Positions 52,207-61,648 of a DNA stretch of 63,937 nt are shown here, piece after piece. The notes beneath the pieces were generated by a model. It was given only the letters and a program-made list of their open reading frames with translations. It was not told where the DNA came from and did no database searches. Each line of letters starts with the position of its first letter. The stretch's first letter is position 1. A program made the translations under genes and the position numbers. Source of the DNA: JAUHWL01 sp964416385. Lineage in GTDB: Bacteria > Bacteroidota > Bacteroidia > Flavobacteriales > Schleiferiaceae. Location: assembly GCA_964416385.1 (NCBI GenBank), contig CAYQDW010000008.1, positions 1 to 63,937 of the forward strand, given 5' to 3'.

Positions 52207-55044
52207 TTAATACCACCCGCGCCTTATTCGGTTTACGATGGCGTCAAGTTCTAAATTAAGTACAAAACGCACATTTTTGATGTAATCGTTTTGCTGAACA
52301 AAAACTTTTTGGCTGCCCGCAATGGGGAAGTGAATTTCAATAAAATCAGGAATAAATTCAAGGTAAACACCATAATCCCAAAAAGGAGATGTATTATTAA
52401 AGCTGTAGCCAACATCCCCAAATAAACCAATAAAACGGTATAATGGCAGGTTTAAGTTGGCTGCTAATAGGCTGGTGGTAAAGGTGTTTGTTTGTGTGCG
52501 AAAGCCACCATCTGAAAAGAACATTTGCTGACTCCAAACACCAGATTGGTCGCTTCTGCCTATAAAATAGTAATCAAAGAGGTAATCGCGCGTACCACTT
52601 AAACCAAACTGAAAATAGGGGTCTGGTGTGTTGTTATGAAGTATGGTACCGGCAAAAGCACGCACCGTAAAGAGGTGATTTTTTGAGACCCGCCAGCGCT
52701 GTTTTACCTCTAGTGATAATTTTACAAAGTCATCCGCAACTTGTACATCTGCAAAGCCAATAAAAGGATTTAAAAGCGCGCCTTTTTCTACGTGGTAGCG
52801 CAAATCAAGTATGCGGTAGTTTAAAGGGCCTTCAACAATAGGCAGCTGCACAGCGTCAGTTGCGGTGCTGCTTTCACGGTTAACCAATATGGCCCGCATA
52901 CGCAAGGTGTTAATCCATTCTGAGCGGGGTTCGGCTTTTCTAAAATGGAAATTTACGGTTGGGGATAATCGCATATAGCCCAATTCAGGTGCATAGTGGT
53001 AATATTTACCATACAGCCCAAAACTGATTAAATGAAATGGCCCATTGTAAGGTGTTAGGTTAAAACGTAGGCTACCCATACCTGTAATGGTGCCCGTACC
53101 GGTGCTAAAATCGGGGGCAAGCTTCCATTCAAATGATTTTTTAAAAAGATTGGCGTTGGTGAACTGCGCGCCAATGAGCAGTTGGTCATAGGCGTTGTAC
53201 TTTACGCTGGGTAACCAGAAAAGTTGTGAAGTTTTTGGATTTTCAAAACTGGTATAAAATTGTAAGGCGGGAGGCGGCAGCGTTTTGAATATACCTTTTG
53301 TACGTGCTGTGTTGTTGCGCTGACGCGTTTCGGGCATGGCATTGGCGGCATCTATCTTTACCTCACTGTAATCTTCGTAGTGAATTTGAATGGTCTTTTT
53401 GCCTGTAAAACCTTCATGCCATTCTGTGAGAACTGTTTTTTGACCTTGATAGCCTGTGGTAGAAAAAGGGACATCAAGATTGCCTTTGTTCTTTATTGTT
53501 GCTGTGTAAACCGAAGTGCACCGATCAGTTTTCTTTAGTGCGTAGTCTACTTTTTTTGAAGTGGCATACAAATCCCCTAAAAACCAACCTACATCTTGAT
53601 TATGATAGTACTGCATGGCAGCAATTAAACTTTCTGGACTACCATCTGAGGTTTGTGCCCATCTGCGCATACCGCGTAACCAATTCTTTTCGCCCACATA
53701 ACTGCGGAGATAGCTAAACCATAGTGCACTTTTACCCCTAATAACTGCTTCGCGATTGAAGCGCGAATAGTTTGGCGCTGCATCACTAAGTGGTTGGTCA
53801 AGACCTTGTCTTACCATGTATAAATACAGCATCCTGTTTTGGTAGGAAATCGGGTAGTGGTCTACGTCTAGAAAGCGCGCAGCGAACGTATTGGCCAGTG
53901 GGCCCAATAACATTTTGTTTGGATAATGTACGTTGAAATACAGGTGCTTATAGTAATTACCTAAACCTTCTACTAAGAACGGATGCGCCACAGGATTAAC
54001 GTGCAGCTGGTCTCTTGCATACACCTCTACAAGCTCCGCCACTAAGTCGCCTTCTACGTTTTCTTGTGTACTGTTTTTTTCTAGTACAATGCAATTTCCA
54101 GCACTTTGCAGGCCGCCTTTATTTTCCACGAAAACTATTTTCAGACTGTCGGGCAAATTCATGCCTAATTCGCGCTTTAAAAAGGCTTTTGTTTTACTTA
54201 CGGTACTGTTGGTATTAAATGCGGGAAAATCTCCAGAAAAGAAAAGCAACACCGTGGTACTGTCGTTCTGAATGGGGAATCTGGTGCCATTAGCAAAAAG
54301 AAAGATTAATGCGTCCGTTTGTGGTTGCGTGCTGCGCAGGTGATAAAAGGGTTTTGCAGATTTTGGCGTTGGAACAAGTTTTAGGTTGGTGCAAATGTTA
54401 ACGCCTTCTGATAAACTTAGCTGTAAATCGTAGGTGGCTGGGTAAAACCATGCTTCGCGGTTACTGCTATTAAAGGCGTCATTTTGCGTGTTATTGGCGG
54501 CAGAAATACGCGGCAACCAATGTGAAAGGCGCAAGGTTGATGTTGAAACACCGTATCCGTTAAAAACGGCATTTGGCAGTATGGCCACTAACTCAAAACG
54601 TAAATTAAGTGTTTGTCCTGGTTTTAATGTTTCTTGGATAACCGTGAGTTCTTCTGTAATGTTAAGTGGTTGTGACGTTTGGTCAGGTCTTATAATTTTA
54701 ACAGAGAGTTGGGTTTTTCCACAATCTTCGGCCTTGGAAAATCTTAAACGTGCATTTTGATTTTCTAAAAGTTCGGCAGCGAGTTTGGTACCCATTTGTT
54801 GATACGCAAGCGGCCAATACAATAGCTTGATGTTGCTGTAAACGCTGTCGCCTTGATTGGTTAGCGCAACGCTTACTGTTCCTGATAATTCTTTGGTAGC
54901 CGTGTTTAGCGACAAATTGGTGCTTGAATAATGTACAGAAATCTGTGCCTTGGCATCAAAAGAAAATAAAGCGATAACAAACAGAAACAGGCGGATTATG
55001 CTTCCGCCTGCTTGCCATATTATGTTCTTAGAATCTTTATTCAC
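52207..55044 (-). CDS. M1-like pseudo-peptidase with C-terminal outer-membrane barrel
   Basis: A 945-residue exported protein (signal peptide ending AKA near residue 33). Residues ~35-220 form an M1-type N-terminal beta domain. Residues ~260-520 align in layout with the gluzincin domain, but the expected HEXXH is AELVE (336-340): both zinc histidines are lost. The downstream Glu block is retained (LVEGLGNYY, 358-366). A linker Ig-like domain (~530-590) precedes ~350 residues of amphipathic strands ending in aromatic residues (RGWY), typical of a barrel. The start is GTG, sharing one base with the CoA-transferase stop. Confidence 0.78.
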   Translation of the reverse strand: MNKDSKNIIWQAGGSIIRLFLFVIALFSFDAKAQISVHYSSTNLSLNTATKELSGTVSVALTNQGDSVYSNIKLLYWPLAYQQMGTKLAAELLENQNARLRFSKAEDCGKTQLSVKIIRPDQTSQPLNITEELTVIQETLKPGQTLNLRFELVAILPNAVFNGYGVSTSTLRLSHWLPRISAANNTQNDAFNSSNREAWFYPATYDLQLSLSEGVNICTNLKLVPTPKSAKPFYHLRSTQPQTDALIFLFANGTRFPIQNDSTTVLLFFSGDFPAFNTNSTVSKTKAFLKRELGMNLPDSLKIVFVENKGGLQSAGNCIVLEKNSTQENVEGDLVAELVEVYARDQLHVNPVAHPFLVEGLGNYYKHLYFNVHYPNKMLLGPLANTFAARFLDVDHYPISYQNRMLYLYMVRQGLDQPLSDAAPNYSRFNREAVIRGKSALWFSYLRSYVGEKNWLRGMRRWAQTSDGSPESLIAAMQYYHNQDVGWFLGDLYATSKKVDYALKKTDRCTSVYTATIKNKGNLDVPFSTTGYQGQKTVLTEWHEGFTGKKTIQIHYEDYSEVKIDAANAMPETRQRNNTARTKGIFKTLPPPALQFYTSFENPKTSQLFWLPSVKYNAYDQLLIGAQFTNANLFKKSFEWKLAPDFSTGTGTITGMGSLRFNLTPYNGPFHLISFGLYGKYYHYAPELGYMRLSPTVNFHFRKAEPRSEWINTLRMRAILVNRESSTATDAVQLPIVEGPLNYRILDLRYHVEKGALLNPFIGFADVQVADDFVKLSLEVKQRWRVSKNHLFTVRAFAGTILHNNTPDPYFQFGLSGTRDYLFDYYFIGRSDQSGVWSQQMFFSDGGFRTQTNTFTTSLLAANLNLPLYRFIGLFGDVGYSFNNTSPFWDYGVYLEFIPDFIEIHFPIAGSQKVFVQQNDYIKNVRFVLNLELDAIVNRIRRGWY

Positions 55045-56318
55045 TACACATGATAAATATCAAAAGCTTGTCTATCAATCGCTTCGCGGTGATCTGGGTG
55101 TGCAATATCTATCATGGCTTTGATACGCTCTTTAATAGACTTCCCGTATAAATCGGCCACGCCAAATTCTGTAACTACATAATGAACGTGCGCACGTGTG
55201 GTAACAACGCCGGCACCGGGTTTTAATATCGGCACAATTTTACTTTCATTGCGTTTGGTTACAGAGCCCAAAGCTATGATGGGTTTGCCGCCTTGCGACA
55301 AAGATGCCCCGCGAATAAAATCCATTTGGCCGCCAACACCACTAAAAAATTTCGCGCCTATAGAATCTGCGCAAACCTGGCCTGTTACATCTACCTCAAT
55401 AGCACTATTAATAGAAACTGCTTTTTGGTTTTTCCGAATCACCGCAATGTCATTCACATAGGCAATATCAAGCATGTTAACCATTGGGTTATCATCAATA
55501 AAATCAAAAACCTTTTGAGAACCTACCACAAAACCACTAACAATTTTACCTGGATGCACTTTTTTTCGTGAATTGTTAATTACACCAGCCTCAACAAGCG
55601 GAATTACACCATCACTAAACATTTCGGTATGAATACCCAAATCTCGGTGATTGGTAAGCTTAGAGAGTACTGCATTTGGAATGGTTCCGATGCCCATTTG
55701 TAATGTAGAACCATCTTCTATCATATCCGCAATGTGTGTACCGATACTATCTTCTATGGCATCAGGTTTAGGTAAAAGCATTTCTGGCATTGGCAAATTG
55801 CCTTCAACCAGTGCATCAATCTGACTCATGTGGATGATGCCATCGCCATGCGTTCTGGGCATGTGGATGTTTACCTGAGCAATAACGTGTTTAGCCATTT
55901 GCATGGCTGCACGCGTTGCATCAATACTTGGTCCTAAGCTGCAAAAACCGTGTTTATCTGGTGGCGAAACAGAAATCAAGCATACATCAATCGGGATGAT
56001 CATTCGCCTAAAAAGTGCTGGCACCTCACTTAGAAAAACGGGTACAAAATTGGCTCTGCCTTCCCAAACGGCTTTTCTTACGTTACCACCTATAAAAAGT
56101 GCATAAGTTTCGAAAATACCTTTGTATTCTGGATTAACATAAGGTGCAGAGGCCTCAGTGTGCAGGTGGTAGATTTTAACGTTGCGCAGCTCAGGTGCGC
56201 GTTCTACCAGAGCATTAACCAAAACTTGTGGCGTTGCTGCTGCTGTATGTAGATAAAGTGTATCTCCAGATTTAACAATTTTAAGGGCTTCTTGCGCGCT
56301 TATTGTTTTTGTGGCCAT
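55044..56318 (-). CDS. Acetyl-CoA hydrolase/transferase family CoA-transferase
   Basis: A 424-residue enzyme of the 4-hydroxybutyrate / acetyl-CoA:carboxylate CoA-transferase family. Recognisable parts are LCLHTAAATPQ-like N-terminus (TLYLHTAAATPQVLVNAL), VSPPDKHGFCSLG, LQMGIGTIPNAVL, the catalytic-Glu region SINSAIEVDVTGQV, GGQMDFIRGA and THYVVTEFGVADLYGK-type end (HVHYVVTEFGVADLYGKS). It moves CoA between acetate and another acid. It is 5 bases after the small membrane protein. Confidence 0.9.
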   Translation of the reverse strand: MATKTISAQEALKIVKSGDTLYLHTAAATPQVLVNALVERAPELRNVKIYHLHTEASAPYVNPEYKGIFETYALFIGGNVRKAVWEGRANFVPVFLSEVPALFRRMIIPIDVCLISVSPPDKHGFCSLGPSIDATRAAMQMAKHVIAQVNIHMPRTHGDGIIHMSQIDALVEGNLPMPEMLLPKPDAIEDSIGTHIADMIEDGSTLQMGIGTIPNAVLSKLTNHRDLGIHTEMFSDGVIPLVEAGVINNSRKKVHPGKIVSGFVVGSQKVFDFIDDNPMVNMLDIAYVNDIAVIRKNQKAVSINSAIEVDVTGQVCADSIGAKFFSGVGGQMDFIRGASLSQGGKPIIALGSVTKRNESKIVPILKPGAGVVTTRAHVHYVVTEFGVADLYGKSIKERIKAMIDIAHPDHREAIDRQAFDIYHV

Positions 56319-56323
56319 GATAT

Positions 56324-56521
56324 TTATGAACGGAGGATTATTTGCTTAACAATGAAGAGCACAAAGATAATCACCACCAAAACCAAAAGAATTTTGGCGC
56401 CCCTGCCGTAGTGCATTTTGTGGATATTGGCATCTTTACGGTAGCTCCAAATAAGGTAAGTAATAAATCCAACCATAAAAAGGCCAGCAAAAATCCAATG
56501 TCCTGTGGTGATGTTTTCCAT
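56324..56521 (-). CDS. Small two-helix membrane protein
   Basis: A 65-residue protein: helix one GHWIFAGLFMVGFITYLIWSY, a short charged loop (RKDANIHKMHYGRGAK), helix two ILLVLVVIIFVLFIVKQIIL. The pattern recurs in Bacteroidota without known role. I chose the ATG at 56521. It probably opens the operon that runs down to the E1 gene. Confidence 0.68.
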   Translation of the reverse strand: MENITTGHWIFAGLFMVGFITYLIWSYRKDANIHKMHYGRGAKILLVLVVIIFVLFIVKQIILRS

Positions 56522-56736
56522 GTGCTTAATTCGTTGCAAATCTCCACGCAAAAATATCATTAGGATGTGATAACCGTCAGGTTTTTGCAAGAATTAAAAA
56601 AGGAAACACAATTTAAAGATCGCACGCTTGCACTAAACGCGTCTATGGGTGGAAAACATGTTGACATATTTTTCGCGGTAAGGAGGCGTAAATGTTGTTC
56701 AAAAAAATATCTTGTTTGCAATTAATAAACGGCATT

Positions 56737-57144
56737 ATGAAAAAACAAATTCTACATGTACATACCTTTCATGAGGCTTTTGGCATTACAAATAATAGTG
56801 TACCTACCACCAAAGTAGAGGAGCGCATTATAGATTTACGGCACCGGTTAATGGCCGAAGAAAACGATGAATACCTTGAGGCTGCAAAACGGGGTAATCT
56901 TGTTGAAATTGCGGATGCCTTAGGGGATATGATGTACATTTTATGCGGAACCATTTTGAGTCATGGCATGCAAGAAATTATTGAAGAGGTATTTGAAGAG
57001 ATTCAGGCCAGTAACATGAGTAAGCTAGACCGCAATGGTAAGCCCATTTATCGCGAAGATGGTAAAGTGTTAAAAAGCGATCAGTATTTTAAGCCAGACC
57101 TTTTAAAAGTCTTGCGCAAACATCTGCCAGAGGATGCTCAATAA
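56737..57144 (+). CDS. MazG-like nucleotide pyrophosphohydrolase
   Basis: A 135-residue all-alpha NTP pyrophosphohydrolase. The core has VEERIIDLRHRLMAEENDEYLEAAKRGNLVEIADALGDMMYI, with the E-x2-E ... E-x2-D metal-binding pattern, and a final KPDLLKVLRKHL. It removes pyrophosphate from a nucleotide; the substrate is unknown. I chose the ATG at 56737, because the family begins with KKQI.HV..FHEAFG. Its end overlaps the convergent thioredoxin-like gene by 7 bases. Confidence 0.85.
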   Translation: MKKQILHVHTFHEAFGITNNSVPTTKVEERIIDLRHRLMAEENDEYLEAAKRGNLVEIADALGDMMYILCGTILSHGMQEIIEEVFEEIQASNMSKLDRNGKPIYREDGKVLKSDQYFKPDLLKVLRKHLPEDAQ

Positions 57145-58319
57145 CCGCGTTCTATAACCGTTTGAATTTGTCTTGCGAGGCTTTTTTCTTCTGTGTTTGC
57201 GGCCAATTTTTCTGCCATAAAAGCAGCCTTATAGCTATTCGTTAAATCATTATTAGCATACAACCACAAACTAAGCGTATAGTAAAGCTGAAATGTTTCC
57301 TTTTTTTCAAGTCCGCGTTTAATGAACTTCAAAGCCAGTTTATTTGCTTCTGCATCGCTATAATTATCCATCAAGAAAAGCGCTTCCTCTTGGTATAAAT
57401 CTGCACTATCTGCTGGCATATCTGCCAAATACGCAAGCACGAGTGTATCATAAACCGCCCATTTGCCCAGCTCTGCCGCATAAATAAGTCTTGCGCGTTG
57501 CGCGAGGTTGGCAATGTTTTCGCCTTTGTGTAAACGACTTATTTGATAAATCACATCCTCTAAAAGAATACTATCTTTTTGATCTACCGCACGGGCAATG
57601 TTGAATTCGTACACATTCTTTTTGTAGACGTCCCAGTTAAACTGTGCAGAATCTTCAATCCATTCTGGGTGATTTAAAAGGGTTTTATATATGGGTCCGT
57701 CTACATCTACACACATTTGCTGTATAAATGTGAGCACTGCAGGTACATTAAAATCTGTAGAATCTAAGGTGGTGGCCAATTGATGAACAACGGGATGGTC
57801 TATGGCGATGCGGTTGTTTTGGTACTCTATTAGTATAAAGTCAATATAGGTAAGGTGGTCTAAATCTCCTGTAGCAGCCTGTTTTTTCCATTCTGGATAT
57901 AAAGTGGCTTTTTTATTGGCTGCTTGAAGTTGTACAAGAACCTTATCAGCATGATCAAGAGCTGTGATGGTTTCAAATCTTATTTCACCTGGATTAATCA
58001 ATACCAGTGTTGGATAGGTAGAGATTTCATAGAGCTGCGCCACGTTTGCGCCAATTTCTGTACCAACATCAAGTGAAAGCGCCAATATGTTTTCTTTTGC
58101 CCAAGAGCTTAGAGCTTTATCATCAAAGGTTGTTTTTTCAATGACTTTACACGTTTGGCAGCCTTGTTTTTCTAGATAAACCAAAAGATTTCTGTTGGCA
58201 TCATGGGCCAAGTCTAGCATTTCTTCCCAAGTTGCTAAATCTTTTACCGAGATAAAGTTGATAGCCGCATTTAACGACAAATTCATGAATAGTACGGCAA
58301 ACAACATCAATCTTTTCAT
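57138..58319 (-). CDS. Secreted thioredoxin-fold protein with helical C-terminus
   Basis: A 393-residue exported protein (signal peptide 1-18). The thioredoxin domain (about 25-135) has the redox motif CQTC in LEKQGCQTCKVIEKTTFDD and the cis-proline region ISTYPTLVLINPG. The remaining 250 residues are helical and TPR-like. It probably acts as a periplasmic disulfide reductase or isomerase. It overlaps ostA by 4 bases (ATGA). Confidence 0.85.
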   Translation of the reverse strand: MKRLMLFAVLFMNLSLNAAINFISVKDLATWEEMLDLAHDANRNLLVYLEKQGCQTCKVIEKTTFDDKALSSWAKENILALSLDVGTEIGANVAQLYEISTYPTLVLINPGEIRFETITALDHADKVLVQLQAANKKATLYPEWKKQAATGDLDHLTYIDFILIEYQNNRIAIDHPVVHQLATTLDSTDFNVPAVLTFIQQMCVDVDGPIYKTLLNHPEWIEDSAQFNWDVYKKNVYEFNIARAVDQKDSILLEDVIYQISRLHKGENIANLAQRARLIYAAELGKWAVYDTLVLAYLADMPADSADLYQEEALFLMDNYSDAEANKLALKFIKRGLEKKETFQLYYTLSLWLYANNDLTNSYKAAFMAEKLAANTEEKSLARQIQTVIERGY

Positions 58320-59839
58320 AAGTCTAAAAATGCTTCTTTTGAAGGTAACTTTTCTGAAAACCGCTGATTAAATCCCTTTAAAAACAACTCTCCTTTTGGT
58401 ATTTGGCCAGGCGGGTAGAGGGTAGCATTTGGTTTTTTGATAAACGTTACGCGCTCAACTTTATTTGTTTTTATTCGGATTAATAAATCACTACAATCTG
58501 CACGATTAACACCAATTTCTTTGTCCTGTTCATCATAGGCATAATATACGGTTTGGCCATTACCGCTTACATAGATGCTTCTAAGCTCATTGTCTACAAA
58601 TTTGCCATACATGTTACGGCCTTTAATTTGGTTGTATTTATCTGCGGTTTCTAAGGCGATTAAGAAAGCATTACCCAGCATAAACAGGCTATCTAAATGG
58701 CCCTTTCTTGTAGTCATAAAAATGAAATCGGCTGTTAGCTGGTTGTCTTCATTCCAAACAACGGGGTTGTGATACAGATGAAAAGTGCCGTCTTGTTGCG
58801 TGTAAATAAGCGAATCACTTTTGCCTTGAAAATCGCTTTTATAAAAACGCGTGTGGCGGTACACGCGTATTCTTCTTTTCATGTTTGTGTCTAGCGCAAC
58901 GCGCAAAGTATCACCAGTAATAAATAGGGTGTCACCTTCTATATCTAGACGATAAATGGGTTTTTGCGTAATAATGGCAGATTCAGGGTGTTCTGTGTAC
59001 GCACCATAACCACCTGTAATAACGTACTTATTAACAGTGTCTGTAATAGATACATTTCTGTACAATTGGCCTTGTTTTAAGCCCATTTGATAATATATGC
59101 TATCGCCTTTAATGGTTTGTGCTTGCTTTTCTATGCGTGCATTTTGGGTAAGAATGGCGATGTCGTTTTGCGTATCATAACTCCCACTTTCGCAGTAGAT
59201 CAAGGCGCTGTCTGTTTTAATTGTAGTAGGGCCACTGAAATAAGTAATATTTGTTTCTGAGCCATAGCGCAAAGTATCTGCATCAATAGTGTAGGAGGGA
59301 TGCCGTAGCCTAACGCTGTCTTTAAAGGTGAAGCGTTTGTTATTGGCGTTGTAAAACCCTTTCTTGCTTACTAATGTATTTTCATTTTGTTTAAAGGTGC
59401 CCCCAGTTGTATAGTAAGCGGTTGCATCTTGGCGGTTATAGGTGATTTCTTCGCAAAAAAGCGTCATATCACCGTCTTGCATTTGTACGTTATTTGTAAG
59501 GTGCATAAGTTTGGTAGAACCATCATATTCAAGCATATCGCCCTGTATAATTAGGGTGTCACCTTGATTGATGCGCACATTGCCAAAAGCATTAAAGCGG
59601 TTTTCACTTCTAAAATAAATGGAGCTATCGCACGTCATTAATGCCCCTTCATGCTCATAAATAACATTGCCAACCAGCCAAACAATGTCATTGCCATCTA
59701 CTTGCTTGTATGTTTGGCTATCGGCATTTTTAATGCTAATATTTTTATTTTGACTTACCGCATTTGTAGAGACAAACAGCCCCAACACTAAGCATGTCAG
59801 GGCATTGTAAAAAAACTTATGTCTTTTGCGTGTTATCAA
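58316..59839 (-). CDS. OstA/LptA-like protein
   Basis: A 507-residue exported protein with many beta-jellyroll repeats of the OstA type (VDGNDIVWLVGNVIYEHEGALM, DGDMTLFCEEITYNRQDATAYY, ISVTDT...). The repeated NVxIxxGDTLIIQGDML-like unit is the family hallmark. It resembles lipopolysaccharide transport proteins LptA/LptD N-domain and probably bridges the periplasm. The start is TTG at 59839, overlapping the purA stop as TTGA. The signal peptide begins right there, so no other start is credible. Confidence 0.85.
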   Translation of the reverse strand: MITRKRHKFFYNALTCLVLGLFVSTNAVSQNKNISIKNADSQTYKQVDGNDIVWLVGNVIYEHEGALMTCDSSIYFRSENRFNAFGNVRINQGDTLIIQGDMLEYDGSTKLMHLTNNVQMQDGDMTLFCEEITYNRQDATAYYTTGGTFKQNENTLVSKKGFYNANNKRFTFKDSVRLRHPSYTIDADTLRYGSETNITYFSGPTTIKTDSALIYCESGSYDTQNDIAILTQNARIEKQAQTIKGDSIYYQMGLKQGQLYRNVSITDTVNKYVITGGYGAYTEHPESAIITQKPIYRLDIEGDTLFITGDTLRVALDTNMKRRIRVYRHTRFYKSDFQGKSDSLIYTQQDGTFHLYHNPVVWNEDNQLTADFIFMTTRKGHLDSLFMLGNAFLIALETADKYNQIKGRNMYGKFVDNELRSIYVSGNGQTVYYAYDEQDKEIGVNRADCSDLLIRIKTNKVERVTFIKKPNATLYPPGQIPKGELFLKGFNQRFSEKLPSKEAFLDL

Positions 59840-61107
59840 TTTGACCAGTAAATGGTTTGCGCACGGTCTGGCCCAACAGAAACGATTCCGATGGGTGTTT
59901 TTGTATGTTCTTCTATAAACTTTATGTATGCCACAAAAGTGGGAGGGAAATCCGCTTTATCTTTAATTGTAGTTAAATCTTCATGCCAGCCCGGTATTGA
60001 GATATAAACAGGTTCTAGCAATTCCGGATCAATTTTGTAGGGGAGGTAGTCAATTACTTCGCCCTTGTAGCGGTAGTGCGTACAGATATTTATTTCGTCT
60101 AAGCCGCTTAATACATCGGCTTTCATCATCATTAGTTGTGTTACGCCATTAAGCTGTATGGCATAGTTTAATGCGGGGATGTCTAGCCAGCCACAACGTC
60201 TGGGTCTGCCAGTGGTACTGCCATATTCATTGCCTTTATCGCGTAAATGTTGCCCCATTTCATTTTCTAGCTCAGTAGGAAATGGGCCGCTCCCAACACG
60301 TGTACAATAAGCTTTAAAAATGCCATATACGTTATTGATAGATCTAGGTGAAATGCCCAAACCTGTACATGCGCCAGCGGCAGTTGTGTTGCTCGAGGTT
60401 ACAAAAGGGTAAGACCCAAAATCGATATCGAGTAGGGTACCTTGTGCTCCTTCTGCTAATATAGCCTCATCGCGTTGCACCGCTTGGTGAAAATAATGTT
60501 CACTGTCAATACGCTTCAAACCTTTCAGAAATTCTATGGCTTCAAACCAAGCAGTTTCCATCTCTGCCAAATCATACTCATACGCGTATAATGTGATAAG
60601 CTGTTCGTGTTTGGCGCGTAATGCGGCATACAACTCCATAAAATTATCCATCTCTAAATCACCAACACGTATACCATTACGCCCTGTTTTATCCATATAG
60701 GTGGGCCCGATGCCTTTTAGGGTAGAACCAATCTTTTTCTTGCCTTTGCTGGCTTCAGACGCAGCATCTAAAACCCTATGGGTGGGCAAAATGAGGTGCG
60801 CTTTGCGCGAGATGTAAAGCCGATCAGTTACGTGCGGGTCTTGGGCCTGGAGTTTTAAGATTTCGCCTTTAAAAATAATAGGGTCTATAACCACGCCATT
60901 ACCCACAATATTTTTTACACCATTATGAAAAATACCTGACGGGATGGTATGTAAAACGTGTTTTTGACCATCAAACTCTAGTGTATGCCCGGCATTTGGA
61001 CCGCCTTGAAAACGCGCAATGGTGCTATAATTTTGCGTTAATACATCAACAATTTTTCCTTTTCCTTCATCGCCCCACTGCAGGCCCAGAAGCACATCTA
61101 CTGCCAT
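59836..61107 (-). CDS. purA: Adenylosuccinate synthetase
   Basis: A 423-residue GTP-dependent enzyme joining IMP and aspartate for AMP synthesis. Motifs are LGLQWGDEGKGKIVD at the start, FQGGPNAGHT, LKGIGPTYMDKTGRNGIRVGD, AEGAQGTLLDIDFGSYPFVTSSNT and VGSGPFPTEL. I chose the ATG at 61107; the frame extends 46 codons further upstream into fur without family sequence. It lies 17 bases after the Fur-family gene. Confidence 0.96.
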   Translation of the reverse strand: MAVDVLLGLQWGDEGKGKIVDVLTQNYSTIARFQGGPNAGHTLEFDGQKHVLHTIPSGIFHNGVKNIVGNGVVIDPIIFKGEILKLQAQDPHVTDRLYISRKAHLILPTHRVLDAASEASKGKKKIGSTLKGIGPTYMDKTGRNGIRVGDLEMDNFMELYAALRAKHEQLITLYAYEYDLAEMETAWFEAIEFLKGLKRIDSEHYFHQAVQRDEAILAEGAQGTLLDIDFGSYPFVTSSNTTAAGACTGLGISPRSINNVYGIFKAYCTRVGSGPFPTELENEMGQHLRDKGNEYGSTTGRPRRCGWLDIPALNYAIQLNGVTQLMMMKADVLSGLDEINICTHYRYKGEVIDYLPYKIDPELLEPVYISIPGWHEDLTTIKDKADFPPTFVAYIKFIEEHTKTPIGIVSVGPDRAQTIYWSN

Positions 61108-61124
61108 AAAACTAGGTTTTGGTA

Positions 61125-61580
61125 TTAAGATTTTGTTTCGTTTGTATCGGGTTTTGTAGCGTAAATGTAAAGTGCATGACCGTTTACTTGTACGCCAAAG
61201 ACATCTTCTATGGTCTTTTTTATTTGTTGGATGCGGGGATCGCAAAACTCAATGACTTCACCCGTATTGTCAATGATAATATGGTCATGCTGTTTATTAA
61301 AATAGGATTTCTCATAGTATGCGTGGTTTTGGCCGAATTGATGTTTGCGCACTAATCCACATGCTAAGAGTAATTCTATAGTGTTGTACAAGGTAGCTCT
61401 ACTAACGCGGTAATTTTTATTTTTCATTGAGATGTAGAGATTCTCAATATCAAAATGGTTGTTATTGGCATATATTTCTTTGAGTATGGCGTAACGCTCT
61501 GGTGTTTTGCGCTGACCATTATTCTCTAAGAAATCGGTAAAAACTTTTTTTACTTCTTCGTATGCCTTAGTATCTTCCAT
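61125..61580 (-). CDS. Fur-family metal-responsive regulator
   Basis: A 151-residue regulator. The winged HTH (residues ~20-85: RKTPERYAILKEIYANNNHFDIENLYISMKN, VSRATLYNTIELLLACGLVRK) is followed by the metal region KQHDHIIIDNTGEVIEFCDP. A C-terminal CxxC structural-zinc pair is missing. It could be an iron, zinc or peroxide sensor. It is first in a unit with purA, ostA and the thioredoxin-like gene. Confidence 0.9.
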   Translation of the reverse strand: MEDTKAYEEVKKVFTDFLENNGQRKTPERYAILKEIYANNNHFDIENLYISMKNKNYRVSRATLYNTIELLLACGLVRKHQFGQNHAYYEKSYFNKQHDHIIIDNTGEVIEFCDPRIQQIKKTIEDVFGVQVNGHALYIYATKPDTNETKS

Positions 61581-61597
61581 TGCAATTGTAAAGCTGA

Positions 61598-61605
61598 CAA
61601 ATTTA
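61598..61605 (-). promoter_or_regulatory. Putative -7 box of the fur-purA-ostA unit
   Basis: The minus strand reads TAAATTTG, a perfect TAnnTTTG, ending 17 bases before the fur ATG. No clear -33 box was found at the right distance. Confidence 0.5.
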
Positions 61606-61648
61606 GGAACAAAGCCGGGTTAATGGCTATGATTTGATTTAAAGGTTT

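Noticed and set aside
61108..61245. N-terminal extension of purA
   Set aside because: It overlaps the fur coding region in another frame and precedes the universally conserved purA start.
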